Shown: positions 16,906-24,265 of the stretch, one piece after another | Layout: every line of letters starts with the position of its first letter | Numbering within the stretch: the first letter of the stretch is position 1 | DNA from: Granulicella sp. | GTDB taxonomy: Bacteria; Acidobacteriota; Terriglobia; Terriglobales; Acidobacteriaceae | Reading direction: 5' to 3' | Length of the DNA stretch: 44,247 nucleotides | Assembly: GCA_003132145.1 (NCBI GenBank) | Contig: PKWU01000049.1 | Location: 1-44,247, forward strand | Notes under the pieces: model-generated | What the model saw: the letters and a program-made list of their open reading frames with translations, nothing else | Told to the model about the DNA's origin: nothing | Databases searched by the model: none | Position numbers and translations under genes: made by a program

Positions 16906-19900
16906 TCAAAATGCCTGTCCAATGCTGAAAAAGAAATTGAAGTGGCTCGCCTGTCCCTCATACGGCAGGCTTCCGTTGAAGTCGTAGATCACCGGATAGA
17001 CCGGCGGGTCGAGGTTGTAGCTGAAGTCCAGCCGGATCGGCCCTACCGGCGTCTTGTACCGCGCTCCCACTCCCACCGCATGGGAAAAATAGTTGAAGTT
17101 GCACGTCCCAAACGGATACGTCGTCGTGACCTGCGGAGGCCCCACATTCGCGCACGTCTCCTGGTTCGGCTGGTGAAAGTGCGCGATGCTGGGGAACATG
17201 TCCGACACATGAGCAAACACGTTCCCCATGTCGTGGAACAGCACGAAGCTCAGGCTGTCTCCCAGGTACGGCAGCGTGGCCGCCGGCAGCCTCAGCTCCG
17301 TGCTGTTCACAATCACCCCGTTGCCCCCCACCGGATAGCCCGTCTGCAAATCTCTCGGTCCCGCTCCGTTGATGGGAAATCCGCGGTCCGAGGTCGCCCC
17401 GCCCGCGTACAACCGCTCCGGCAAAGGCACTGCGTTGCAACTCGCATTGGTCTCCAGCAGCGCGCCCGCGCAGCTCGTACTGCCTACGTTTGGATTGGCG
17501 CCAAACGTCGTCTCAAATCCCAGCCGCGTGTTTCGCGCCAACACATACTTGTGTTTACCGAACGCGTAGTACGTCGAGTTGGTCAGGTCCGTCCGGTTGA
17601 AGTTCACCTCCGAGCCAAACTTCGACGTCGCAAAGAACTCCTGCACCGATGTGTACGACCCCTTGGTCGCATTCAGCGGCCCAGGGTCCCGCTTGTCGTG
17701 GAACCACGTAATCCCCGGCCCGCCCACGCGCACCGGCTGCGACAACTGCGGAATCAGGTTCGCCGAAACCTGCAACGTCGCAGGGTTCACCGCAACCCGG
17801 CGGAACTCGAAGTCGTAGATGACTGTGTCCGTCCGCTTCACCTTCTGCGTAATGCGAAAATCCGCCTGTAGCGTTGACGCCTGGAACGTCGTGATGTTCT
17901 GCACATTCGAGTAACCCCCCGACACGCTCTCCGACAGCTGCGGACTGCCACGGAAGTGAGGGTTCAGAAACGTCAGTATAGCCACCTCCTCCAGCAATCC
18001 ATACGACGAATGCAGCGTCAGCGAGTTGTCCGTCCCGCGCAGATTGATCCGGCTCACATCCAGAGAGACGCGCGGGCTCACTCCCGTCTTGCCCTCCTGC
18101 GAGTAGGTCGCATTCGGCGAAAGCCCCAGCAGAATCGCCGACGCCGGATTGATCTTGCCATTCTCCGGCGTGCCCGTCTCCGCCTCTATCCCGAACCCGT
18201 ACGTCACGTTCCACCGCCGCGCCTCGCTCAGTTGCAGCAACACGTTCTTGATTGGCGCGTCTCCATCCGGGTTCTGCACCGCCGTCGTCACCTCGTTGAA
18301 CAACGCCAGTCCGTACAGCCTGCGCTGCGTCTCCAGCAACGCGCTCTCGTCCAGTGGATCGCTCGCATGGAACGTCGTCTCCCGCGCCACTACCGACGTC
18401 CGTGTGTGCCCAATCCCCGACTCCAGCACGCGGTCCACAAACACCTGCTCGCCCTCCGTTACATGCAACGCCACATCCGTCTTCTGCGCGTCCGCGCTCT
18501 CCACCTGCTGCTTCACCTCAACCTTGGCCTGCTCAAATCCGTGACTCAGGTAGTAGCCGTACATCGCGTCCCGGTCGCCCGACAGCGTAATCAGTGAGTA
18601 GGGCTGCCCCTCCTGCGCGTTCAGCAGCGCCCTCACCGCCTTCTCCCGGCCCGCATCCACTCCCGCCAGCGTCACCTTCCCAAACTTCTGCTGCGGTCCC
18701 TCCGAAATCGTCAACGCCACCGCAATCTCGCCTTCCTTCAGCTTCTTCCCGGACTTCGCCGTGTCGCTGTCCGTGATCGACGTCGAGATCGTCGCCTTAT
18801 CGAATCCATTCGCCCGGTACAACGCCAGAATCGACTCCACGTCCGCCTTCATCAGCGCAGGAGAGTAGCGCCCCGTGCGCAGATACGCGTCCGCCTTCTG
18901 CACCCGCATCCGTTCCTTCAGCAGGTCCGTGTCGAAGTAGTGGTTGCCCGCAATCGTCACCGACCGGACCTTGTGCTTCACCCCCTTCACCACCGCGTAC
19001 ACCACGCTCTCCTGCGCCGTCTCCGCGTTTGCGCCGGTGCCCGGTCTCGTCGCAGCGCTCACGATCGTCGTCGTCTCCGCGCCCACAACCTTCACCGAAA
19101 CCGTCGCATCGAAGTAGCCCTCCTGAAACAGATAGTCCTTGATGTTGTACGTCCCCTCGTTCAGCAGGTCGTTGTCGATCGTCCCCTCCTGGTAGATCGG
19201 AATCAACAACTTCATCCGCCGCTTCGACAACTTCGCGCCCTCTACCACCACCTTCACCAGCGGCCCCTGGTTCGCGATCAACTCGTAGTCCACCTGCTTG
19301 CGCGCCCTATCGTAACTCCCGGTCCGCAACGACGCCGTCGCCTCCAGCCGGTCCCGCTTCTCGTACTGCGCGCGCAGCCGCGTCAACGCATTGCTGGTCG
19401 TCTCGCGGGTCACCTTGCTGCCCAACTTCATCTTTCCCTTCTTGCGCACCTCCTCCACCGTCAACCCCGGATCGTTGCCGCCCACCGCAATCTGCCCCAC
19501 CCGCGCCTGCGGCCCAACCTGCACGCTGAACTCCGCGTTCACCTGGCCGCCCACCTCATCCACCGTCGTCTTCACCGCAATCGACGGCTCGTAGCATCCA
19601 TTGCTCTCCAGCGCCTGCCGCACTCCCTCGGTCGCCGCCGGAACCGCCGCCTCGGTAAAATCCGTCCCCGGCTGCAGCTTGGTCGCGTACTCCAGCAGCG
19701 ACGCCAGCCGTTCGTCCTTCACTCCCACAATCGTCACCCGCCCCACGAAATACCGCGGCACGCCCACATAGATCAGCCGCATCCCCGCGCCCTCGCGCAC
19801 ACCCTCCACCCGAATGTCCCTGTACCTCCCGCTTGCGAACAAACGCCGCACGCTCGCCGTCACCAACGCCGGTTCCAGCGCCACGCCCGCCTTCTGCACC

Positions 19901-20238
19901 AGCAAGCCCGGCAGCGGGTCGCCAGCGCCAAACTTTACTCCCTCAAACTCCACCGCCCCAACCCGCAGCCCCTTCCACTCCGCCAGGCTCGCCGTCGCCG
20001 TTGAATTTACCGTTGTCGTCGCAGTCGCTGTTGTCGTCGCAGTTGCTGTTGTCGTTGAATTTGCCGTTGCAGTTGTTGTTGAATTTGCCGTCGCAGTTGA
20101 ATTTGCTATTGGATTCGCGCTCTGCCCTGAACTGAACCCAGCCCATGCGAGAACAAGAACGCCGGTGAGCAAGCGCGCGCACCAGCCGCCCTCTTCCGCC
20201 TCCGCTCTTCTGCTTCCAGTCTCAACTCGAACGCGCAA
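16906..20238 (-). CDS. Omp85-family outer membrane assembly protein with several POTRA domains
   Basis: 1110 residues. The start is TTG at 20238 with GAGGGG about eight bases upstream; no better ATG precedes the signal-like segment (LLTGVLVLAWAGFSSGQ). Residues about 42-85 are an unusual N/S/T/A low-complexity linker encoded by a trinucleotide/hexamer repeat. POTRA-like units follow, for example VGAVEFEGVKFGAGDPL, VRSVTIAGNHYFDTDLLKER and FGKVTLAGVDAGREKA. The C-terminal barrel (from about 690) has the Omp85 signature SDRGFPINGAGPRDL near residue 950 and ends in phenylalanine (FFFSIGQAF). This fits BamA/TamA-type insertases. Being first in an operon with a SurA-like chaperone and TamB favours a TamA-like partnership, although the POTRA number exceeds the three of proteobacterial TamA. 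Confidence 0.92.
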   Translation of the reverse strand: MRVRVETGSRRAEAEEGGWCARLLTGVLVLAWAGFSSGQSANPIANSTATANSTTTATANSTTTATATTTATATTTVNSTATASLAEWKGLRVGAVEFEGVKFGAGDPLPGLLVQKAGVALEPALVTASVRRLFASGRYRDIRVEGVREGAGMRLIYVGVPRYFVGRVTIVGVKDERLASLLEYATKLQPGTDFTEAAVPAATEGVRQALESNGCYEPSIAVKTTVDEVGGQVNAEFSVQVGPQARVGQIAVGGNDPGLTVEEVRKKGKMKLGSKVTRETTSNALTRLRAQYEKRDRLEATASLRTGSYDRARKQVDYELIANQGPLVKVVVEGAKLSKRRMKLLIPIYQEGTIDNDLLNEGTYNIKDYLFQEGYFDATVSVKVVGAETTTIVSAATRPGTGANAETAQESVVYAVVKGVKHKVRSVTIAGNHYFDTDLLKERMRVQKADAYLRTGRYSPALMKADVESILALYRANGFDKATISTSITDSDTAKSGKKLKEGEIAVALTISEGPQQKFGKVTLAGVDAGREKAVRALLNAQEGQPYSLITLSGDRDAMYGYYLSHGFEQAKVEVKQQVESADAQKTDVALHVTEGEQVFVDRVLESGIGHTRTSVVARETTFHASDPLDESALLETQRRLYGLALFNEVTTAVQNPDGDAPIKNVLLQLSEARRWNVTYGFGIEAETGTPENGKINPASAILLGLSPNATYSQEGKTGVSPRVSLDVSRINLRGTDNSLTLHSSYGLLEEVAILTFLNPHFRGSPQLSESVSGGYSNVQNITTFQASTLQADFRITQKVKRTDTVIYDFEFRRVAVNPATLQVSANLIPQLSQPVRVGGPGITWFHDKRDPGPLNATKGSYTSVQEFFATSKFGSEVNFNRTDLTNSTYYAFGKHKYVLARNTRLGFETTFGANPNVGSTSCAGALLETNASCNAVPLPERLYAGGATSDRGFPINGAGPRDLQTGYPVGGNGVIVNSTELRLPAATLPYLGDSLSFVLFHDMGNVFAHVSDMFPSIAHFHQPNQETCANVGPPQVTTTYPFGTCNFNYFSHAVGVGARYKTPVGPIRLDFSYNLDPPVYPVIYDFNGSLPYEGQASHFNFFFSIGQAF

Positions 20239-20360
20239 TAAAACTTCCCCTCTGTCTTCGCTCAGGCCGCCTCGGATTGTTTCCTCTCATTTGGATGCAA
20301 ACCGCGCAGAAGCAAGCCCCCATGAAGAGTCCCCCGCAATTCCCTATACTACGAAGAACG
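20239..20360. promoter_or_regulatory. Divergent promoter region, Omp85 operon and thiF-like gene
   Basis: About 120 bases separate the two divergent starts, so both promoters must lie here or within the first codons. The SD GAGGGG for the leftward gene is visible. TATACT at 20345-20350, 11 bases before the rightward ATG, could be its -10 and would leave almost no 5' leader. Confidence 0.35.
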
Positions 20361-21593
20361 ATGCATTTAAACGAGTGCGCAACCGTGTCCTCACAACTCT
20401 CGCCCCAAGACAACTCGACTCCCGCGTCCTCCGCCGCCGACGCAATAGCATATACCGCTGACGCAATCGCGGATAACGACCGCTACTCCCGTCAGGTTCT
20501 CTTCCCCGGCATCGGCCCTCTTGGCCAGCAACGCCTTGCCGCCTCCCACGTTGCCATCGTAGGCTGCGGGGCCATGGGAGCGGCCTCTGCCTCGCTCCTC
20601 GCCCGCGCCGGAGTCGGCGCCCTTACCCTCATCGACCGCGACTTCGTCGAGCCCTCCAACCTCCAGCGACAGGTCCTCTTCGACGAATCCGACGCCCGCG
20701 ACTCCCTCCCCAAGGCCGAGGCCGCACGCCGTCACATCGCCCTCTTCAACTCCCGCGTCACCGTCCACGCATGCATCAGTGACCTCACTCCAACCAACAT
20801 CGCCGACCTCATCCCTTCATCCGTCCACATCGTCCTCGACGCCACCGACAACTTCGAGACCCGCTACCTCATCAACGACTTCGCCGTCCAGCGCGGCCTC
20901 CCCTGGATCTACGCCGCCGCCATCGGCGCCTACGCCGCCACCATGAACATCCTGCCAGCACATAGTCCGGGTGCCCCATCCATGGCGCAGTCTCACCGCG
21001 ACATGGGTGGGATCGATACTCCCCCCACCGCCTGCCTCGCCTGCATCTTTCCCAAGCCCCCCACCGGCAACGTCGAGACATGCGACACCGCCGGAATCCT
21101 CTCCACCGCCGTCAACCTCGCCGCCTCCATCCAGGTCACCGAAGCCCTCAAGTTCCTCACCGGCCAGCCTCACCTCATGCGCCGCACCCTCCTCTCCTTC
21201 GACCTCTGGAATCCCATCGTCAACGCAAGCTCCGCTGGCAACAATTATTTAGACCACTCCGAAATCTCCACCAACACTCCACGCCCCGATTGCCAGGTCT
21301 GCGGCCAGCGCATCTTCACCCACCTCGCCGGCCAGGACCGCGCCCACATCACTCTCTGCGGCCGCGACTCCGTGCAGATCCACGAGCACCACCGCCCCGT
21401 CGACTTCAACGCCCTGCGCACCCGCCTCGCCGGCCACGCCGACATTCAGGACCTCCGCTCCAACGACCTCCTCCTCCGTTTCCGCCGCGGCCCTCACACC
21501 CTCACCGTCTTCGCCGACGGCCGCGCCATCGTGCAAGGCACCACCGACATCGCCGTCGCCCGCTCCCTCTACGCCCGCTTCATCGGCGCCTGA
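20361..21593 (+). CDS. ThiF/MoeB/HesA-family E1-like adenylyltransferase
   Basis: About 410 residues from the ATG at 20361; the frame extends 28 codons upstream but without family sequence. It activates the C-terminus of a ubiquitin-like sulfur carrier (ThiS or MoaD type) by adenylation. Seen: RYSRQVLFPGIGPLGQQRL, nucleotide site GCGAMGAASASLLARAG near residue 68, LIDRDFVEPSNLQRQVLF with the arginine finger, DATDNFETR, CLAC (near 226) and CQVC (near 312) for zinc, and TCDTAGIL near 240, where ThiF has its catalytic cysteine. A C-terminal extension after the zinc site is ubiquitin/rhodanese-sized but unlike rhodanese. A type A hairpin lies in frame between residues 203 and 218, just before CLAC. 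Carrier specificity is undecided. Confidence 0.9.
   Translation: MHLNECATVSSQLSPQDNSTPASSAADAIAYTADAIADNDRYSRQVLFPGIGPLGQQRLAASHVAIVGCGAMGAASASLLARAGVGALTLIDRDFVEPSNLQRQVLFDESDARDSLPKAEAARRHIALFNSRVTVHACISDLTPTNIADLIPSSVHIVLDATDNFETRYLINDFAVQRGLPWIYAAAIGAYAATMNILPAHSPGAPSMAQSHRDMGGIDTPPTACLACIFPKPPTGNVETCDTAGILSTAVNLAASIQVTEALKFLTGQPHLMRRTLLSFDLWNPIVNASSAGNNYLDHSEISTNTPRPDCQVCGQRIFTHLAGQDRAHITLCGRDSVQIHEHHRPVDFNALRTRLAGHADIQDLRSNDLLLRFRRGPHTLTVFADGRAIVQGTTDIAVARSLYARFIGA
20969..21013 (+). repeat. Type A hairpin element inside the thiF-like gene
   Basis: GGGTGCCCCATCCATGGCG, loop CAGTCTCAC, then CGCGACATGGGTGGGAT. 45 bases, read as GAPSMAQSHRDMGGI, in a loop-rich part of the protein. The frame is intact. 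Confidence 0.85.
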
Positions 21594-21735
21594 GCGTACA
21601 CAGTCCCCGGCCGCCCCGCACAACCCTCCCCCACTCCCCCGGCATCCAACTCCCCAAGTAGTTATTCCCCGGCAGATGCGCTAGGCTGAATCAGGCGAGA
21701 GTCTGGGCGTTCCCCGAACCCCGGAGCCGACACCA

Positions 21736-22413
21736 ATGAGCTGTCAAGGCCAGCTGATGACGCAAGCCTCACCCGCAAGACCCAATCCCGGCCTCTTCAA
21801 GCGCAACCCGCCCATCGCCGGCGAGGCTGAGGCCATCGCAGCCGCCAAACGCGGCGACGCCGAGGCATTCGCCAAGCTCTACAACCTGCACAAGCGCCGC
21901 GTCTACACCCTCTGCCTGCGCATGTTGGGCAACGTCTCCGCCGCCGAGGACATGACCCAGAACGCCTTCCTCCATCTCTTCCGCAAGATCAACAGCTTCC
22001 GCGGCGAATCCGCCTTCTCCACCTGGTTGCATCGCCTCACCGTCAACCTGGTCCTCATGCAACTGCGCAAAAAGGGCCTCAACCTCGTCTCGCTGGAAGA
22101 GACCATCAACCCCGAAGACGACAGCCCACGCCGCGACTTCGGCAGCCGCGACCCCGTCCTCACCGGATCGGTCGACCGCGTCACCCTGGAGCGCGCAGTC
22201 GCCGCCCTTCCTCCCGGATACCGCATGGTCTTCGTCCTGCACGATGTCGAGGGATACGAACACAACGAGATCGCCGGCCTGCTCGACTGCTCCACAGGAA
22301 ACAGCAAATCCCAACTGCACAAGGCCCGGCTCAGGCTCCGCGAACTGCTCCGCAACCCCAGCAAGTTGCCCCAGTCCCCCCTGCCGCACGGGCCAGCGGA
22401 GTCCGCCAAATGA
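21736..22413 (+). CDS. ECF-type RNA polymerase sigma factor
   Basis: 225 residues. Region 2: AEAFAKLYNLHKRRVYTLCL, SAAEDMTQNAFLHLFRKI and FRGESAFSTWLHRLTVNLVL. Region 4: LERAVAALPPGYRMVFVLHD, EGYEHNEIAGLL and a GNSKSQLHKARLRLRELL helix. This is the sigma-24/RpoE-like ECF layout and directs transcription of an unknown regulon. Two starts are possible: 21736 (GGAG nine bases away) or 21757 (AAGG seven bases away). The stop overlaps the next gene's start as ATGA, a layout typical of a sigma factor and its regulator. A cytosine-rich spacer of 142 bases precedes it. Confidence 0.93.
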   Translation: MSCQGQLMTQASPARPNPGLFKRNPPIAGEAEAIAAAKRGDAEAFAKLYNLHKRRVYTLCLRMLGNVSAAEDMTQNAFLHLFRKINSFRGESAFSTWLHRLTVNLVLMQLRKKGLNLVSLEETINPEDDSPRRDFGSRDPVLTGSVDRVTLERAVAALPPGYRMVFVLHDVEGYEHNEIAGLLDCSTGNSKSQLHKARLRLRELLRNPSKLPQSPLPHGPAESAK

Positions 22414-22727
22414 CCCTCCCAGGCAACATCGACTTCGACAACCTCAAGCCCGAAGAGTTTGAACACATCCTCCCCGACCTCTTCGCCGCCGGCAGCGGCA
22501 AGATCAGCCAGGACCCGCGCCTCAAAAAGTTCCTCGCCGCCAACCCCGACTGCGCGGCCCTGGTCAGCGACCTCGAAATCATAGCCGAAACAGCCCGCAG
22601 CCTCTTCGAGCCCGTCGCCGAACCAAGCGACCGCGTCTGGCAGAACATTCAGGCCAAGCTCCAGGAAGACTCCGCCCTCGCCTCCATCGACGACGACTAC
22701 ATCGACCCAGGCATGCCACTCGACTAA
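22410..22727 (+). CDS. Small protein coupled to the sigma factor, candidate regulator
   Basis: 105 residues, acidic and without a transmembrane helix. Segments FDNLKPEEFEHILPDLFAAG and NPDCAALVSDLEIIAETARS are helical. It has one cysteine, so the zinc HxxxCxxC motif of ZAS anti-sigma factors is absent. The ATG at 22410 overlaps the sigma-factor stop (ATGA). Position suggests an anti-sigma or other modulator, but the sequence itself does not show it. The acidic C-terminus (SIDDDYIDPGMPLD) is notable. Confidence 0.75.
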   Translation: MTLPGNIDFDNLKPEEFEHILPDLFAAGSGKISQDPRLKKFLAANPDCAALVSDLEIIAETARSLFEPVAEPSDRVWQNIQAKLQEDSALASIDDDYIDPGMPLD

Positions 22728-22750
22728 TCTCCCGCAACATGTTTTGAAAG

Positions 22751-22803
22751 GGCGCGGCTTCAGCCGCGCCGTCGCGTCCACAATGAAATGGGACTTTAGT
22801 CCC
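22751..22803 (+). terminator. Two hairpins 3' of the sigma operon
   Basis: GGCGCGGCT/AGCCGCGCC (22751-22759 with 22762-22770) and GGGACT/AGTCCC (22790-22795 with 22798-22803). Neither has a U-tract, so they may be a dispersed repeat rather than a terminator. Confidence 0.4.
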
Positions 22804-22840
22804 CGAGCGAATCTACCCGTACAACTTTCGATCAATCTCC

Positions 22841-22869
22841 TTGCAACCAATCCCCCTCCGGTGTAATCT
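22841..22869 (+). promoter_or_regulatory. Sigma-70-type promoter for the aromatic leader
   Basis: TTGCAA (22841-22846), 17-base spacer, TAATCT (22864-22869). Transcription would start about 22875, only some five bases before the ATG of the leader peptide at 22880. Confidence 0.5.
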
Positions 22870-22879
22870 GACATTCAGG

Positions 22880-22978
22880 ATGAAACAACGCTCGCTCCAG
22901 TACGCCTACTTTACCTATCCTTGCCCTTGGTGGCAGGGAGCGGGTCTGTTGGGCTTGCGAGCATCTCTGGATCGATAA
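22880..22978 (+). CDS. Putative aromatic-rich leader peptide (attenuator)
   Basis: 32-residue open frame starting MKQRSLQYAYFTYPCPWWQG and ending with the stop at 22976-22978. Six of residues 8-18 are aromatic (Tyr8, Tyr10, Phe11, Tyr13, Trp17, Trp18), and a Trp-Trp pair is typical of known trp leaders. A promoter lies directly upstream, so translation would be nearly leaderless, as known for trpL of Sinorhizobium. A perfect terminator hairpin follows 38 bases after the stop, and the next gene is shikimate kinase of the common aromatic pathway. GCTCGC (22890-22895) can pair with GCGAGC (22957-22962), enclosing all aromatic codons. The TGGTGG Trp codons can also pair in part with CCGCCACACCA (23002-23012). 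The function is inferred. Confidence 0.55.
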   Translation: MKQRSLQYAYFTYPCPWWQGAGLLGLRASLDR

Positions 22979-23016
22979 AAAAAGATCGCACTTCAGAGCA
23001 TCCGCCACACCAGCCG

Positions 23017-23052
23017 AGCCGCGACCCCCACAAATGGTCGCGGCTTTGTTTT
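23017..23052 (+). terminator. Intrinsic terminator, attenuator candidate
   Basis: AGCCGCGACC (23017-23026) pairs perfectly with GGTCGCGGCT (23036-23045) around loop CCCACAAAT, followed by TTGTTTT. It lies between the aromatic-rich leader frame and aroK. Confidence 0.75.
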
Positions 23053-23078
23053 GCTCCACGCACTACTCAATAAAGGTC

Positions 23079-23124
23079 GTCATTCTGGCCTGAGCGAAGT
23101 CGAAGGCCAGAATCTCTGTATTTC
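23079..23124 (+). repeat. Type C hairpin element upstream of aroK
   Basis: GTCATTCTGGCCTGAGCGAA, GTCGAAGGCCAGAATCTCTG, with stem ATTCTGGCC/GGCCAGAAT, then a tail of T-rich hexamers (CTTTTG, TCGTTG units) running to the aroK SD. Confidence 0.8.
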
Positions 23125-23181
23125 GCTTTTGCTGTTGTCGTTGCTTTTGCTTTTGTCGTTGTCTTTTTCCAAGGAGCAGCA

Positions 23182-23844
23182 ATGAACGCCCAACCCGCCG
23201 CCCAGTCCGCCGCCGAACCCCCACCCGCCGCGACCCCGCCCGCGCATCTCCGCCGCCTCGTCCTCACCGGCTTCATGGGCGCCGGCAAGACTACCGTAGG
23301 CCGTCTGCTCGCCGCCCAACTCAACTGGGAGTTCCTCGACCTCGATGCCTACATCGAGTTGCGCTCCGGCCTTTCCGTCCCCTCCATCTTCGCCATCCAC
23401 GGCGAAGCCCATTTCCGCCAGCTTGAGTCCATGGCCCTGGCCTCCGCCCTCGGCCGCAGCCGCCTCGTCCTCGCCCTCGGCGGTGGAGCACCCGAGGTCC
23501 TCACCAACCGCCTCCTCCTCGAGCAGACCCCAGCCACCTCCACCATCTTCCTCGACGCGCCATTCCCCGCCCTCTTCGACCGCTGTATGATGCAGGCCCT
23601 CAACCCCGCGCCCGCCTCGGCGACAAGCGTCGCAACCCCCCTCGCGCCCAACCCAGCCGCCGCCAACTCAGCCGTGCCCGCCCGTCCCGAGCCGCTCCGC
23701 CCTCTGCTCGCCGATCCCGCCGCCGCCGAGGCCCGCTTCCTCGCCCGCCAGCCCATCTACCGCCGCCTCGCCCGCCTCACCCTCGACACCGCCGACCTCA
23801 CCCCCGAAGAGACCGTCGCCGCCCTCCTCGCCCGCCTCATCTAG
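23182..23844 (+). CDS. aroK: Shikimate kinase
   Basis: 220 residues. It phosphorylates shikimate at the 3-hydroxyl using ATP, the fifth step of the common aromatic pathway. Walker A GFMGAGKTT lies near residues 30-38. The shikimate-binding DLDAYIE, FR in EAHFRQLE and GGGAPE follow, and RQPIYRRLARLTLDT at the C-terminus matches the family's adenine-site region. An Ala/Pro-rich stretch (about residues 140-172) enlarges the LID region compared with the usual 170-180-residue enzyme. The N-terminus is also Ala/Pro-rich. The ATG has SD AAGGAG five bases upstream. It may be controlled by the leader peptide and terminator upstream. Confidence 0.94.
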   Translation: MNAQPAAQSAAEPPPAATPPAHLRRLVLTGFMGAGKTTVGRLLAAQLNWEFLDLDAYIELRSGLSVPSIFAIHGEAHFRQLESMALASALGRSRLVLALGGGAPEVLTNRLLLEQTPATSTIFLDAPFPALFDRCMMQALNPAPASATSVATPLAPNPAAANSAVPARPEPLRPLLADPAAAEARFLARQPIYRRLARLTLDTADLTPEETVAALLARLI

Positions 23845-23890
23845 CTTCAGATCGTTCTAAGCCGTTATTCCGGCGAAGCTCCAAGAAGTC

Positions 23891-23937
23891 GTCATTCTGG
23901 CCTGAGCGAAGTCGAAGGCCAGAATCTCCGTATTTGC
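23891..23937 (+). repeat. Type C hairpin element
   Basis: GTCATTCTGGCCTGAGCGAA and GTCGAAGGCCAGAATCTCC. It is the same as the copy at 23079 apart from the tail, which here runs into TTGCCC, TTGCCG and TTGCTC hexamers. Confidence 0.8.
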
Positions 23938-23972
23938 CCTTGCCGTTGCTCTTGCCGTTGCCTGTACTTTTT

Positions 23973-24032
23973 GTTTGTCATTCCGCAGTCTTTTTGTTTG
24001 TCATTCCGCAGCGCAGCGGAGGAATCTGTTTC
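23973..24032 (+). repeat. Type D hairpin: half copy then full copy
   Basis: TTTGTCATTCCGCAG half copy followed by a complete copy from about 23996 (ATTCCGCAGCGCAGCGGAGG, then AATCTG) and a T-rich tail. Confidence 0.75.
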
Positions 24033-24076
24033 TGCCCTTGCCGTTGCCTGTTCTTCGCCGTTGTTTGTTTTACGCT

Positions 24077-24134
24077 GTCATCCTGAGCGGAGTGGCTCAC
24101 GGTCTCATCGTGAGCCACGCAGTCGAAGGACCCC
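24077..24134 (+). repeat. Type B hairpin element
   Basis: GTCATCCTGAGCGGAG, stem TGGCTCAC/GTGAGCCA (24093-24100 with 24110-24117), loop GGTCTCATC, then CGCAGTCGAAGGACCCC. The loop matches that of several type A elements. Confidence 0.8.
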
Positions 24135-24265
24135 GATGCATTCGCGGAAGCCACAACCGCCCGCTCCCTTCTCCCGCAAAACTCCAGCCCATGCTCTTGA
24201 TGTTGTCTGTTCTATTCCCCTAAATTAGACGTAAACTTACTCCGCCCGTAACTCGCACCCTCCCC

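Larger units (their letters stand above)
23845..24265 (+). other. Repeat-filled spacer between aroK and the AI-2E family gene
   Basis: About 420 bases with no credible gene. It holds a short GCCGTTATTCCGGCGAAGC motif (23861), a type C element (23891-23937), TTGCCG hexamers, a type D half and full copy (23973-24032), and a type B element (24077-24134). Confidence 0.7.

Noticed and set aside
22870..23055. 6S RNA or another known structured RNA in the aroK leader
   Set aside because: The size would fit 6S RNA, but I could not form its closing stem and central bubble. The aromatic-rich frame plus terminator explains the region better.
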